From an uncultured Bacilli bacterium (lineage in GTDB: Bacteria > Bacillota_I > Bacilli_A > RF39 > UBA660): a DNA stretch of 41,146 nucleotides. Positions within the stretch are counted from its first letter, which is position 1, and every line of letters begins with the position of its first letter. A program made the translations under genes and the position numbers. The notes beneath the pieces were generated by a model that did no database searches, was not told the DNA's origin, and saw only the letters and a program-made list of their open reading frames with translations. Positions 33,623 to 41,146 of the stretch are shown here, piece by piece. The DNA is taken from assembly GCA_947631105.1 (NCBI GenBank), contig CANRKD010000005.1, positions 1 to 41,146 of the forward strand, in the 5' to 3' direction.

Positions 33623-34403
33623 AGAACAACTAAATTATTTAAAAAAACAAAAGAAAAATAAAATAGTTATTCTTTTTATTCAACTAGCTATCGTTTTTAT
33701 TTTTTTAATTACTTGGCAAATTTTATCTGATCAAAAAATAATTAATCCTTTTATCTTTTCAAGTCCTAAAAAAATTATAATAACCATTTATTCTTTATAC
33801 CAAAATTATCATTTATTTTCTCATATATTTACTACTTTATACGAAACAATCATTGCCTTTATTTTAGGAATTACTATGGGATTTCTTATTTCAATTTTAT
33901 TATATCAATGTAAAATGTTAGCAAAAATAATTGATCCTTTTTTAACCATGCTAAATTCCTTACCTAAAGTAGCATTAGGACCAATGATTATTATTTGGAC
34001 GGGTGCAAATGCAAAATCAATTATAACTATGGCTTTATTGATTAATTTAATAATTAGCATTATCACAATTTACAATGGCTTTTTAAATACCGATACTTAT
34101 AAATTAAAATTACTAAAATCATTTAAAGCAACAAAATTTCAGCTTTTAAAAGAAGTTGTTATTCCAGAATCTTATCGTACTATCCTTTCTTCATTAAAAA
34201 TAAATATTTCTATGTCATTAATTGGTGTGATTACTGGTGAATTTTTAGTTAGTAAAAAAGGTATTGGTTATCTAATCATTTATGGAACTCAAGTATTTAA
34301 CTTGAATATCGTTATGAGTGGAATTATAATTCTTCTAGTAATTTCATTTATTCTCTATGAAATTATGAATTGTTTAGAAAAACGATTATTAAAAAACAAA
34401 TAA
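33615..34403 (+). CDS. ABC importer permease (SsuC-like)
   Basis: The 262-residue protein has about six membrane helices and the BPD_transp_1 coupling region, with SFKATKFQLLKEVVIPESYRTILSSLK containing the helix that contacts the ATPase. The order binding protein, ATPase, permease and the conserved LPKVALGPMIIIW segment match SsuC/TauC/ThiX-like permeases. It starts within the ATPase gene (8-base overlap), and its stop codon lies inside the terminator at 34398-34431. Confidence 0.93.
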   Translation: MSKEQLNYLKKQKKNKIVILFIQLAIVFIFLITWQILSDQKIINPFIFSSPKKIIITIYSLYQNYHLFSHIFTTLYETIIAFILGITMGFLISILLYQCKMLAKIIDPFLTMLNSLPKVALGPMIIIWTGANAKSIITMALLINLIISIITIYNGFLNTDTYKLKLLKSFKATKFQLLKEVVIPESYRTILSSLKINISMSLIGVITGEFLVSKKGIGYLIIYGTQVFNLNIVMSGIIILLVISFILYEIMNCLEKRLLKNK

Positions 34404-34431
34404 AACTTGCTTTTAACAGCAAGTTTTATTT
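34398..34431. terminator. Bidirectional terminator shared by ABC operon and DUF2207 gene
   Basis: Perfect 13-base arms AAATAAAACTTGC and GCAAGTTTTATTT enclose an 8-base loop. The hairpin holds the stop codon of the permease gene and reaches the stop codon of the DUF2207 gene, so two convergent transcripts end in it. Confidence 0.88.
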
Positions 34432-36238
34432 ATCTAAATCCTCCTCCAGAAGAACCACCTGATGAACTTCCGCCACTAGAATAACTACTTCCTCCACTAC
34501 CAGAACTACGACTTGATCCACTATAATCATTTCCAGAGCTTGATCTAGCAATACCTTCTTGTACACCTTTATAACAAATAGTAGCCATATTTCGAACTGT
34601 AATAGTAGTAATATCTGTATTCAATTTAGATAGTTGATTAAAATTTGGATACAACTTATTAAATTGTTCCTCTACCTTATCAGCAATACCTAATAATTGA
34701 GCAAAAATTAAATATTCTTCCCAAACATGTACCTCAAAATATTCTCGTTCAGCAATTACACTAAAATCCAATAAAAACTTTTTAAGTCCAGTTAAATGAA
34801 GAGCCTCTTCTCTTAATTGTGGATTCACATTTTTAACAATAATTGTTTTTTTCCTTCCAAACATTCCATCTGTTTCTTCTGATGTAGATGTAATTAAACC
34901 TTGAGCCTCCAAATAAGATTGTTCTTTATCACAAATGAAAGAAAACCAAGAAAGTATTTTTGAATAATTTTTTTTGCTCCATTTTTCAAATTCTTTTGCT
35001 TCTAATATTTTATTAGAACCACAAGCGGATATTAGCATCGTAAACAAATTATTTTCTATTTCGTTTTCGGCATGGGTCATATTAGAAAAATCAATTGCAT
35101 AATTATTATCTTTAAAACTAAATAAACCTTTTTTTGTTTCGGATACGGTAATAAAACCGTTCTTTATCCATTTCAATAAAATAGCTCCAATAATACCCTC
35201 TCTTAATTTATTCTCAAAAACTACATTATATTGTAAACAAACCCAATAGGCTTTTTCTAAATCTTTATCACAAGGAATTTCTCGCCAATAATCAATTTGA
35301 TTTTCTGGTGGAAGTATTTTCCCTTCAATTCCAAAATTAAGTTCATTAGAAGATTTACCAGAACCTAACAGCCAAGTTTTGCCTTTTAATCTATATAATA
35401 CCATAAAGCCAAAAATCCAAAAAACAGGATTAAATATTAAAGCTATCAAAATTAATAAAATACTACCGAAAGAATAATGCGGTTCATAGGTATCATTTGA
35501 TAAATCTTTTACATCATTAAAAGCAGAATTATAAATATCATCAAAAGAACTATCTATCCGATTATTCGTATTAAATAGATTGCTTTCAAATCTTATCAAC
35601 CCAACTATATATTGATTGGAAGACAAATGTCCATCGGATTCAAAGATAATAGTACCATTTTCAAATACATCTTTTCCAAAATACCCAAATCCCCAAATTT
35701 TTGAATTTTCTAACGAAAAAGATACATCAGAATGAATTGTAATTTTCGCCTTTCCAATAGATTGATCCAAATTCAAAAAATTAAAATAAATTCCTTGTGC
35801 ATCCGTATATTGTGATACAAAATTACTTAAATCATATTTTAGTGTATAAATTCTTTTACCATAATTTGATATTCCCCAACACAATTCAACACCATTAGCT
35901 GTATTATGAATACCACATTTATAAGCTTTATTATTAAAACTTAAACTCGTATCCCATTCACTTAAAGAATCATAAACTGCTCCTGAATCATCACTTACGC
36001 TAAAATTCGTTATATTAGCATTTCCTAGATTAGCATAAGGTTTATAACCTTCTGTGCCTTGATCTAAATAAGCATCCCAAATTTCCGTTACAGAAGCATC
36101 TCCATTAGAATGAATTACAATATCCATATCGATACGATTTATTGTATTAGCATTTACTTTTATTATAGAAAAAAAAGAAGTTATAACTATGATCAAGCTA
36201 AATAATATTTTTCTTCTAGCTTTAATCATATAAACCAT
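34430..36238 (-). CDS. DUF2207 membrane protein
   Basis: The 602-residue protein has a signal peptide (about 1-31), an extracellular N-terminal domain of beta-rich DUF2207 type (32-250), a membrane segment near 255-285 and a cytoplasmic region. The C-terminus is Gly/Ser-rich (SGGSSGGGFR), as is usual in this family. The function is unknown; genes for DUF2207 and LemA proteins are often adjacent, as here (21-base gap). ATG at 36238 or at 36229 may start translation, both with purine-rich upstream sequence. Transcription probably begins before lemA. Confidence 0.87.
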   Translation of the reverse strand: MVYMIKARRKILFSLIIVITSFFSIIKVNANTINRIDMDIVIHSNGDASVTEIWDAYLDQGTEGYKPYANLGNANITNFSVSDDSGAVYDSLSEWDTSLSFNNKAYKCGIHNTANGVELCWGISNYGKRIYTLKYDLSNFVSQYTDAQGIYFNFLNLDQSIGKAKITIHSDVSFSLENSKIWGFGYFGKDVFENGTIIFESDGHLSSNQYIVGLIRFESNLFNTNNRIDSSFDDIYNSAFNDVKDLSNDTYEPHYSFGSILLILIALIFNPVFWIFGFMVLYRLKGKTWLLGSGKSSNELNFGIEGKILPPENQIDYWREIPCDKDLEKAYWVCLQYNVVFENKLREGIIGAILLKWIKNGFITVSETKKGLFSFKDNNYAIDFSNMTHAENEIENNLFTMLISACGSNKILEAKEFEKWSKKNYSKILSWFSFICDKEQSYLEAQGLITSTSEETDGMFGRKKTIIVKNVNPQLREEALHLTGLKKFLLDFSVIAEREYFEVHVWEEYLIFAQLLGIADKVEEQFNKLYPNFNQLSKLNTDITTITVRNMATICYKGVQEGIARSSSGNDYSGSSRSSGSGGSSYSSGGSSSGGSSGGGFR

Positions 36239-36259
36239 CTCTTTTCTTTATAAAATTTA

Positions 36260-36820
36260 TTAAAATTGTACTTTAACATTTTTCTTTTCTTCATCAGTTG
36301 CTTCAAAAAATTGCTCTGGTTTAAATCCCAATATGCCTGCTATCAATACAGTCGGAAAAACTTCAATCGCATTCTTATATTTCAAAACGGTATCATTATA
36401 GAATTGTCTAGCATAAGCAATTTTTTCTTCAATATCTTGCAGATTTTGTTGCAAATTTAAAAAATTAGTATCTGCTTTTAAATCAGGGTATGCCTCACTT
36501 AATGCAAACAATTTATTTAGTGCTCCGCTTAATTTATTATTAGCATTCATTTCATCATTAAGGGTAGTAGCACTTAAACCACTATTTCTAGCCTCAATAA
36601 CTTCATTTAAAGTTTCTTTTTCATGTTTTGCATATCCTTTAACAGTTTCAACAATATTAGGTATTAAATCAAATCTTTGCTTCAATAAAACTTCAACTTG
36701 ACTCCCTTGATCCTTCACTTTATTTTTTAATTGAACAAGTTTATTATATGTAGTAATTATCCACATAATAATCAAAACAAAAACAATTACAAAACATATT
36801 AAAATAATATATCCATTCAT
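36260..36820 (-). CDS. LemA family protein
   Basis: The 186-residue protein has one N-terminal membrane helix (4-23) followed by a long helical cytoplasmic or extracellular domain. YNKLVQLKNKVKDQGSQVEV, LKQRFDLIPNIVETVKGYAKHE and the C-terminal FPTVLIAGILGFKPEQFFEA are the LemA signatures. The role is poorly defined; co-occurrence with DUF2207 genes suggests a common envelope function. TTAGGAG precedes the ATG, and a promoter lies at 36851-36879. Confidence 0.92.
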   Translation of the reverse strand: MNGYIILICFVIVFVLIIMWIITTYNKLVQLKNKVKDQGSQVEVLLKQRFDLIPNIVETVKGYAKHEKETLNEVIEARNSGLSATTLNDEMNANNKLSGALNKLFALSEAYPDLKADTNFLNLQQNLQDIEEKIAYARQFYNDTVLKYKNAIEVFPTVLIAGILGFKPEQFFEATDEEKKNVKVQF

Positions 36821-36850
36821 CTTACTAAACTCCTAATCTATTATAGAAAA

Positions 36851-36879
36851 ATTGTATCATGAAGATTTTAAGATGTAAA
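36851..36879 (-). promoter_or_regulatory. Promoter of lemA-DUF2207 operon
   Basis: On the minus strand TTTACA (36879-36874), a 17-base spacer and TACAAT (36856-36851) precede lemA. Confidence 0.65.
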
Positions 36880-36885
36880 CTTATT

Positions 36886-36990
36886 TTAATCTACCTTTTT
36901 AAAGACTTTACTACTTTTGGCAATGTAATTCATTCTTGTTTTTCCAGTTTATTTAACATCATCAAAAGATATATTATAAAGTAAAAACTT
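36886..36990 (-). pseudogene. Possible short gene remnant
   Basis: In this otherwise gene-free stretch (36821-37128) one minus-strand frame reads YNISFDDVK, a stop, then TGKTRMNYIAKSSKVFKKVD and a stop. The composition is protein-like, but there is no ribosome binding site and no family is recognised. It may be the decayed 3' end of a lost gene. Confidence 0.25.
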
Positions 36991-37072
36991 TTCCTAAAAT
37001 TAAAAATTTTTTTAAAGAATATTACAAATTGATAATAATTTTTAAAGGATTATATTAAAATTTGGACACATT

Positions 37073-37081
37073 TGGTATAAT
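37073..37081 (+). promoter_or_regulatory. Extended -10 promoter of acetyltransferase gene
   Basis: TGGTATAAT is an extended -10 about 48 bases before the ATG. No good -35 is seen. Confidence 0.55.
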
Positions 37082-37096
37082 ATAATGTAATAACAC

Positions 37097-37112
37097 GCAG
37101 GGGAGCAGGGGA
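37097..37112 (+). repeat. Tandem GCAGGGGA in a G-rich leader
   Basis: Two adjacent copies of GCAGGGGA stand in the untranslated leader of the acetyltransferase gene, 16 bases before its start. AGGAGG follows as the true ribosome binding site. Such G-rich sequence is rare in this window. Confidence 0.7.
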
Positions 37113-37128
37113 TATCAGGAGGTATAAA

Positions 37129-37617
37129 ATGAATTATCAAATTGAATTAGCTAATATAAAAGATATAGATTCTATATTAAAATTATATTCTGACAGAATG
37201 AAATGGTTTAAAGATAATAACATAAAACAATGGAGCAGATACCTTGAACATCATCCAAAGGAAGAATTTAAAAAGACAATAAAAAATGGCACCTTTTATA
37301 TTATCAAACAAAATAATGAATTAGTTGCATGCTTTGATATATCTACTGATAGCAAGCCTTGGAATGATAATATTACACCCGCATATTACATACATAAAGT
37401 TGTTACAAAAATAGGTTATAAAAATTTAGGACAAATTATATTTGAAAAATGTAAAGAGTTAGCAAAATTAAATGGCAAGAAATATTTGAGAATTGAATGT
37501 TTAAAATCAAATAAAAAATTAAATGATATATATGAAAGACATAATTTTAAGCTAGCACGATATGGAAATAATGAACGTTATAGTTATTCATTAAGGGAGT
37601 TGAAATTAGATGAGTAA
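37129..37617 (+). CDS. GNAT-family N-acetyltransferase
   Basis: The 162-residue protein resembles GCN5-related acetyltransferases, which move the acetyl group from acetyl-CoA to an amine. The N-terminal WFKDNNIKQWSRYLE segment and the core ACFDISTD, YYIHKVVTK and LRIECLKSNKKLNDIYERHNF follow the GNAT order. The CoA-binding [RQ]xxGx[GA] loop is weak (KIGYKNLG). The acceptor is unknown. AGGAGG precedes the ATG. A short ORF begins within its last codons. Confidence 0.8.
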   Translation: MNYQIELANIKDIDSILKLYSDRMKWFKDNNIKQWSRYLEHHPKEEFKKTIKNGTFYIIKQNNELVACFDISTDSKPWNDNITPAYYIHKVVTKIGYKNLGQIIFEKCKELAKLNGKKYLRIECLKSNKKLNDIYERHNFKLARYGNNERYSYSLRELKLDE

Positions 37618-37696
37618 AACAATAATTGAAATTGTAGCAAAATATAAAAATAGAGATGAAAATAAAAAAAGAGTTGACTGTAGTATTAGAAAATGA
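37610..37696 (+). pseudogene. 28-codon ORF overlapping the acetyltransferase, probably broken
   Basis: An ATG at 37610 overlaps the acetyltransferase end by 8 bases and has AAGGGAG 9 bases upstream. It encodes MSKTIIEIVAKYKNRDENKK and eight more residues. An A7 run near 37664-37670 is followed by a sensible alternative frame (ELTVVLENEIKQQDF) that runs to about 37755. A single-base indel in the run would therefore give a protein of about 48 residues. The family is not recognised. Confidence 0.4.
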
Positions 37697-37775
37697 AATA
37701 AAACAACAAGATTTCAAACATTTTTTTATATTAAAGTTGCATTTAAGTCTTTAATTAACAAAAATTAAAATAGAT

Positions 37776-37804
37776 TTGACATTTGCATTTTTGTGCTATT
37801 ATTA
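37776..37804 (+). promoter_or_regulatory. Promoter before the two-helix membrane protein gene
   Basis: A perfect TTGACA (37776-37781) is followed by TATTAT (37797-37802) at 15 bases, or TTATTA (37799-37804) at 17. Confidence 0.55.
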
Positions 37805-37833
37805 ATTTTTAAAAGAGATTGGGAGTTTTAGAC

Positions 37834-38493
37834 ATGAAAGACTATTCATTAAATACTGAAGAACAAAAGAAATATATATTATCTTATAAAATTGAAGGCA
37901 AAAAAATAATTGCTAAATTGGCAAGCGGAAAATCTTATACTATTCCTTATACTGAAGAAAATGAACAATTAGTAATATCAAAGATGAAATCACAAGCTCG
38001 AAAAGCAGAAGTAGAACCACTTAATATAATAGATAAAATATTATCAATATTTCTACCTTTATTACTTCCTTTTGCAATTGCAAATTTTATTAATTATGGT
38101 GAATGGATTCTTGGTATAATTCTTGTCATAATTGCTAAAGGAGCTATAAAATATCCTGCAAAAAGTATAATAAATGCAATCAAGGAAAGAGATATTAAAA
38201 AGTTGAATTATTTCCTAGATCATCAACAAGAATTAAATAATAATATAAGAAATTTAATCGTTAGTCAAAAAACAGATAGTCAAATTAAATCAAAACAAAC
38301 TGAAGAAAAGAAACTATTTAATATTAATAATATTGACAACTATTCATTAAATGATTTAATAAATCTGAGAGAAATTCTTAAGAGAATTTCTTCATTTGGT
38401 TTCAAGGAAGATGAAAGTACGTTAGAAGAACAAAGGCCTGTTTTAAAAAGAGCATTAGGTCCTAACAAAAGTCAATTCACAAGAATTAAATGA
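37834..38493 (+). CDS. Two-helix membrane protein of unknown function
   Basis: The 219-residue protein has an N-terminal polar domain (1-70) with YKIEGKKIIAKLASGKSYTIPYTEENE. Two membrane helices (about 76-115) come next, and a Lys/Asn/Gln-rich cytoplasmic tail includes NINNIDNYSLNDLINLREIL. No family with known function is recognised. The ATG at 37834 is preferred over a TTG at 37819 because GGGAG lies before the ATG. The last 70 codons recur in decayed form directly downstream. Confidence 0.65.
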   Translation: MKDYSLNTEEQKKYILSYKIEGKKIIAKLASGKSYTIPYTEENEQLVISKMKSQARKAEVEPLNIIDKILSIFLPLLLPFAIANFINYGEWILGIILVIIAKGAIKYPAKSIINAIKERDIKKLNYFLDHQQELNNNIRNLIVSQKTDSQIKSKQTEEKKLFNINNIDNYSLNDLINLREILKRISSFGFKEDESTLEEQRPVLKRALGPNKSQFTRIK

Positions 38494-38731
38494 CATTAGA
38501 AATAATGAGAATATATTACTAGAGGTTAAGAAAAAAACAGTTAAAGCAAAACAAGCTGAAGAAAAGAAACCATTTAATATTAATAATATTGACAACTATT
38601 CATTAAGTGATTTAATAACTTTGAAAAAAATCTTGAGAGATTTCTTCATTTGGTTTCAATGAAGAAAAAGTACATCAGAAGAACAAGGGCCTGTTTTAAA
38701 AAGAGCACTAGATCCTAAAAAAATAAATTAA
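38494..38731 (+). pseudogene. Decayed tandem copy of the preceding gene's 3' end
   Basis: Bases from about 38497 to 38731 repeat those around 38245-38475, with an offset of about 256. The stretch AATATTGACAACTATTCATT is exact in both. The copy lacks a start and contains single-base indels that break the frame at FIWFQ and after. It is a partial duplication or the remains of a paralogue. Confidence 0.75.
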
Positions 38732-38775
38732 GAAAACAGAAATCCAAAAAAATTTCATATTTGAAACCCTATTTG

Positions 38776-38819
38776 AGCAACATATCACAACTAATCATAA
38801 GTGATATTGTTGCCTTTTT
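38776..38819 (+). terminator. Terminator after the membrane protein gene
   Basis: GCAACATATCAC pairs with GTGATATTGTTGC with one bulged base around a 13-base loop. CTTTTTA follows. From here to 38908 nothing else is recognised. Confidence 0.75.
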
Positions 38820-38908
38820 ATTGTATTTTTTCTCTATATTTGATTACATTTATAATTACACTTTTTAAAAATTACTATTTATCTAACTAACAAAAATTGT
38901 ACTATTTT

Positions 38909-40621
38909 TTAATTTATAGACTCACCATTTACATATAATTTATATCCATTAAAATCAATGTTACTATTGCTACTATCAACATTATCAAGAGAAGTTATAT
39001 AACTATCACCTGTTAATTTGATTTTAGATGTTTTATCTAATTTTAATTTTATTTCTTTAGCACTATTTTCGCCATTTATTGTTCCTTCATAATAAGAGTT
39101 TTTATTCATAGTCATATCAAGATTTGAAATAGAATCTATCACAATATTTCCTTTGGCTTCTTGATTTTTCATTAATAATTCTACGATTCCACCATTTGAG
39201 CCATTGTTTCCCCAAGAATCTTTTTGAGCTCTTAAAAAATTGCCATTAGAATCATTATTGATAAACTTATTATTTTTTAAAATAATTTTTGAACTTGTAT
39301 TCGTAATATAGAAAGTATCACCTTTATTTGTAGTTATTGTAGAATCAGTAGCACTAAACTCTGATACCCCAGTAGATGCATCTCCACTCATAGATTGATA
39401 TAGAAAAATATTTTTATAAGTAGTAGATTGTCCGTTTAATTTATTATTTGTATCAGTTAAATTTACATTTTCAAGAGTAATTTTATTTTTTCCTTCAATA
39501 ACAACGCCTTCGGATGCAGTAGCAGTTAAAGAGGCGTTTTTTACTATTATATCAGCAGTTGAATAAATTGTTGGAGATCCTGCTCCAGTTGTCTTATATG
39601 TTCCACCATCAACGTTTACTGTCCCTCCTCCACGATCGGATCTAATAGCTGCACTTGATACACCAGCAGTATTGATTGTAAGATTTTTAGCAATCATAGT
39701 TCCTCCACCTGTTGTCATAATTCCTCCAGAGTTATCTTTTGTTGTTGTTATTTTAGAATCACTAATCGTTATTTGTGTACCATCACTACTAGTATTATTC
39801 GTTGTTGCACTTCCTCCATAACTAAACACACCATTTGCTCCTGTTGCATTTGTGTTTATGGTCATATTTTTAAGTGTTATGTTTGCCCCATCTTTGGCAA
39901 TAATACCTGAATTAGTACCATAGAAACTAGTATTATCACCACCATCTGAATCGCCACTTTTATCTATACCTATATTTGATAAAGTTACATCAATATCTCC
40001 ACTAACTAAAATAGCATTTTCATCCTTTGCTGTACTTTCATATTCACCACTCGTTTCAGTTGTTGATTCAGTAATTTCTTTCACAGATGAATAAGATATA
40101 TTTGTATTTTGTCCTGCTCCCATACCTTGATTTGAATTATTATTAACATTTGTACTATCTTTCAATTTGTTAACAACTAAATTTTCTGTAAAAGTAAGCC
40201 CACTTGTTAAAATAATTACTCCTAAAATATAGATTAATATTTTATCACTATTAGCAAGTGTTTCTTTTAGAGTCTTTTTATTAAATCCAGACATTATTAG
40301 GTAAAGTACAATAAGAGATAAAGTTAAACTTTCTATTCCAAAAAGAATTAAATAAATATAATTATTGGCAGCATTATTTTTTTGTGGTTCTCCCATTTGT
40401 TCCATATCACCATTATTGTTTGACATATCTGGTGGAGTTCCTATATTATTATCCCCATTAGGCATTTCAGGTAGCTCACTTCCATTTTGACTCATATCTG
40501 CCATATTATTGGTATTGCTAGTATGAGATGATTTAGTGCTTAAATAACCTGTAAATACAATACTTCCACATAGTAATAAAATAATAATAATCAATATAAT
40601 ATTTTTTATTTTTCTTTGCAT
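38909..40621 (-). CDS. Membrane-anchored beta-helix surface protein
   Basis: The 570-residue protein has three membrane segments (about 5-27, 88-110 and 125-147) and an Asn/Gly/Met/Pro-rich linker (NMADMSQNGSELPEMPNG). A large exported domain (200-560) has repeated strand-turn units such as VTLSNIGIDKSGDS, ITLKNMTINTNATGANGVF and IIVKNASLTATASEGVVIEG. This is the right-handed parallel beta-helix pattern, resembling the Cthe_2159-type polysaccharide-binding proteins of Bacillota; no catalytic residues can be assigned. Adhesion or glycan binding is likely but inferred. The start at 40621 has GAAAGTGAG upstream and opens directly with the signal-anchor; the frame is open to 40663. Confidence 0.8.
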   Translation of the reverse strand: MQRKIKNIILIIIILLLCGSIVFTGYLSTKSSHTSNTNNMADMSQNGSELPEMPNGDNNIGTPPDMSNNNGDMEQMGEPQKNNAANNYIYLILFGIESLTLSLIVLYLIMSGFNKKTLKETLANSDKILIYILGVIILTSGLTFTENLVVNKLKDSTNVNNNSNQGMGAGQNTNISYSSVKEITESTTETSGEYESTAKDENAILVSGDIDVTLSNIGIDKSGDSDGGDNTSFYGTNSGIIAKDGANITLKNMTINTNATGANGVFSYGGSATTNNTSSDGTQITISDSKITTTKDNSGGIMTTGGGTMIAKNLTINTAGVSSAAIRSDRGGGTVNVDGGTYKTTGAGSPTIYSTADIIVKNASLTATASEGVVIEGKNKITLENVNLTDTNNKLNGQSTTYKNIFLYQSMSGDASTGVSEFSATDSTITTNKGDTFYITNTSSKIILKNNKFINNDSNGNFLRAQKDSWGNNGSNGGIVELLMKNQEAKGNIVIDSISNLDMTMNKNSYYEGTINGENSAKEIKLKLDKTSKIKLTGDSYITSLDNVDSSNSNIDFNGYKLYVNGESIN

Positions 40622-40714
40622 AATTTTCTCACTTTCTTTTTTATAATCCAAAGTATAAAACACAGAAGTTAAAGAAACATTAAAAATATAAATTATTTCA
40701 TAATAATTATACTA

Positions 40715-40745
40715 AAGAAAAAGCAAATCTCATATAGAGTTTGCT
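40715..40745 (-). terminator. Terminator of the small unit at the right edge
   Basis: On the minus strand AGCAAACTC pairs with GAG-A-TTTGCT (one bulge) around a 5-base loop. TTTTCTTT follows. It lies 38 bases past the stop of the 35-codon ORF and before the beta-helix gene. Confidence 0.75.
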
Positions 40746-40782
40746 CATACAAATTTTTTACATAATTCTTGTTGATATAGAT

Positions 40783-40890
40783 TTAATTACATTCTTCATC
40801 CACGTGTTCTTTACACATTTGAAGTTTTTCTTCTAAGATTTTTATTATTAAAAAAAACAGCTCCTTCCAAGTTAAAGAATATATTTTCAT
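40783..40890 (-). CDS. 35-residue peptide ORF
   Basis: The frame starts MKIYSLTWKELFFLIIKILE and ends HVDEECN. It has a short hydrophobic stretch (11-18), a charged tail and two Cys. It lies inside a complete transcription unit with a promoter (40995-41023), a leader with competing hairpins (40935-40962) and a terminator (40715-40745). The ribosome binding site is weak (AAAAGAAG). It may be a small membrane-active peptide, or the RNA itself may be the product. Confidence 0.45.
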   Translation of the reverse strand: MKIYSLTWKELFFLIIKILEEKLQMCKEHVDEECN

Positions 40891-40934
40891 TATACTTCTT
40901 TTGCTAACTTTTCAAAGCCATTTCACATCAATTT

Positions 40935-40962
40935 GGTGCGTTTGCAAAAGGGGTTTTGCACC
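40935..40962 (-). promoter_or_regulatory. Leader element with two mutually exclusive hairpins
   Basis: On the minus strand TGCAAAA can pair with TTTTGCA around CCCC, or GGTGC with GCACC around the whole. The two options share bases (TGC at 40960-40958), so they compete. The element lies in the leader of the 35-codon ORF, about 45 bases before its start. Confidence 0.45.
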
Positions 40963-40994
40963 TTAAAGATAAATTCATCACATTTGACAAATTA

Positions 40995-41023
40995 ATTATA
41001 ACGTAATTTTTATTGAAATTCAA
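40995..41023 (-). promoter_or_regulatory. Promoter of the small unit at the right edge
   Basis: On the minus strand TTGAAT (41023-41018), a 17-base spacer and a perfect TATAAT (41000-40995) predict a transcript of about 270 bases ending at 40715. Confidence 0.65.
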
Positions 41024-41036
41024 TGTGTATAACGAA

Positions 41037-41059
41037 AAAAAGGAACAGCGTTCCTTTTT
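41037..41059. terminator. Terminator near the right edge
   Basis: Perfect arms AAAAAGGAAC and GTTCCTTTTT enclose loop AGC. T runs are present on both strands. It probably ends a minus-strand gene beyond the window. No gene is recognisable in 41060-41146. Confidence 0.8.
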
Positions 41060-41146
41060 CTCCCCCTCATAAGAAGGGCATTTCATTACATATTCATAAT
41101 ATCATATTTAATGATTAATGTAGATATGTAACACTATTATTTTATG

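Noticed and set aside
1-41146. Mycoplasma-type genetic code (TGA = Trp)
   Set aside because: Conserved Trp positions use TGG, and genes such as the one at 37834-38493 end with TGA.
1-41146. tRNA genes, CRISPR arrays, insertion sequences
   Set aside because: No T-arm-like GGTTCGAATCC pattern, no regularly spaced repeats and no transposase sequence were seen on either strand.

Overview
The window is very AT-rich DNA from a low-GC Gram-positive-type bacterium (Bacillota). Supporting signs are Shine-Dalgarno sites before most genes, hairpin-plus-U-run terminators, a Bacillus-like rimP-nusA-ylxR-infB-rbfA-truB order, a Firmicutes-type type VII secretion (T7SS) ATPase, and a CotF-like coat protein. 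TGA serves as a stop and Trp is TGG, so this is genetic code 11 and not a mycoplasma code. An uncultured gut lineage of Bacilli (RF39/Erysipelotrichia-like) would fit, but that placement is inference.

Layout. 1-58: the first 19 codons of a surface protein that is truncated by the window edge. 209-5190 (minus): the translation/transcription operon rimP-nusA-ylxR-infB-rbfA-truB, with a one-domain RimP and no ylxQ. 5295-6425 (minus): a full paralogue of the edge gene, with a run of nine G in codons 26-29 that looks like a phase-variation switch. 6702-10280 (minus): gltX, cysS and a YugP-type zinc protease. 10439-12607 (minus): a ClpC-like double AAA+ unfoldase. 12692-13178 (plus): a promoter, several strong stems and a terminator without a credible ORF, best read as an uncharacterised structured RNA of about 450 nt. 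13209-20993: a HerA-like ATPase, then two small secreted WXG100-type proteins (plus) and EsaB and EssC (minus), a compact T7SS locus.

21104-28914 (minus): a YfcC-type carrier, lysS, a frameshifted pseudogene, typA/bipA and a two-gene unit of unknown function. 29023-31774: a DUF308 membrane protein, a membrane-anchored thioredoxin-like protein with a Lys/Thr-rich tail, a CotF-like protein with a 57-residue companion, and a SplB-like radical SAM enzyme. 31882-34403 (plus): an NMT1/SsuABC-type ABC importer in one tight operon. 34430-36820 (minus): LemA and a DUF2207 protein. 37129-38770 (plus): an acetyltransferase, a short broken ORF, and a membrane protein followed by a decayed copy of its own 3' end. 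38909-40621 (minus): a membrane-anchored beta-helix surface protein. 40715-41023 (minus): a small unit with promoter, leader hairpins, 35-codon ORF and terminator.

No tRNA, rRNA, CRISPR array, transposase or phage module was seen. The observations most worth follow-up are the structured RNA with its shared clpC operator, the poly-G switch, the WXG100 pair with a helically phased operator, and the small unit at the right edge.
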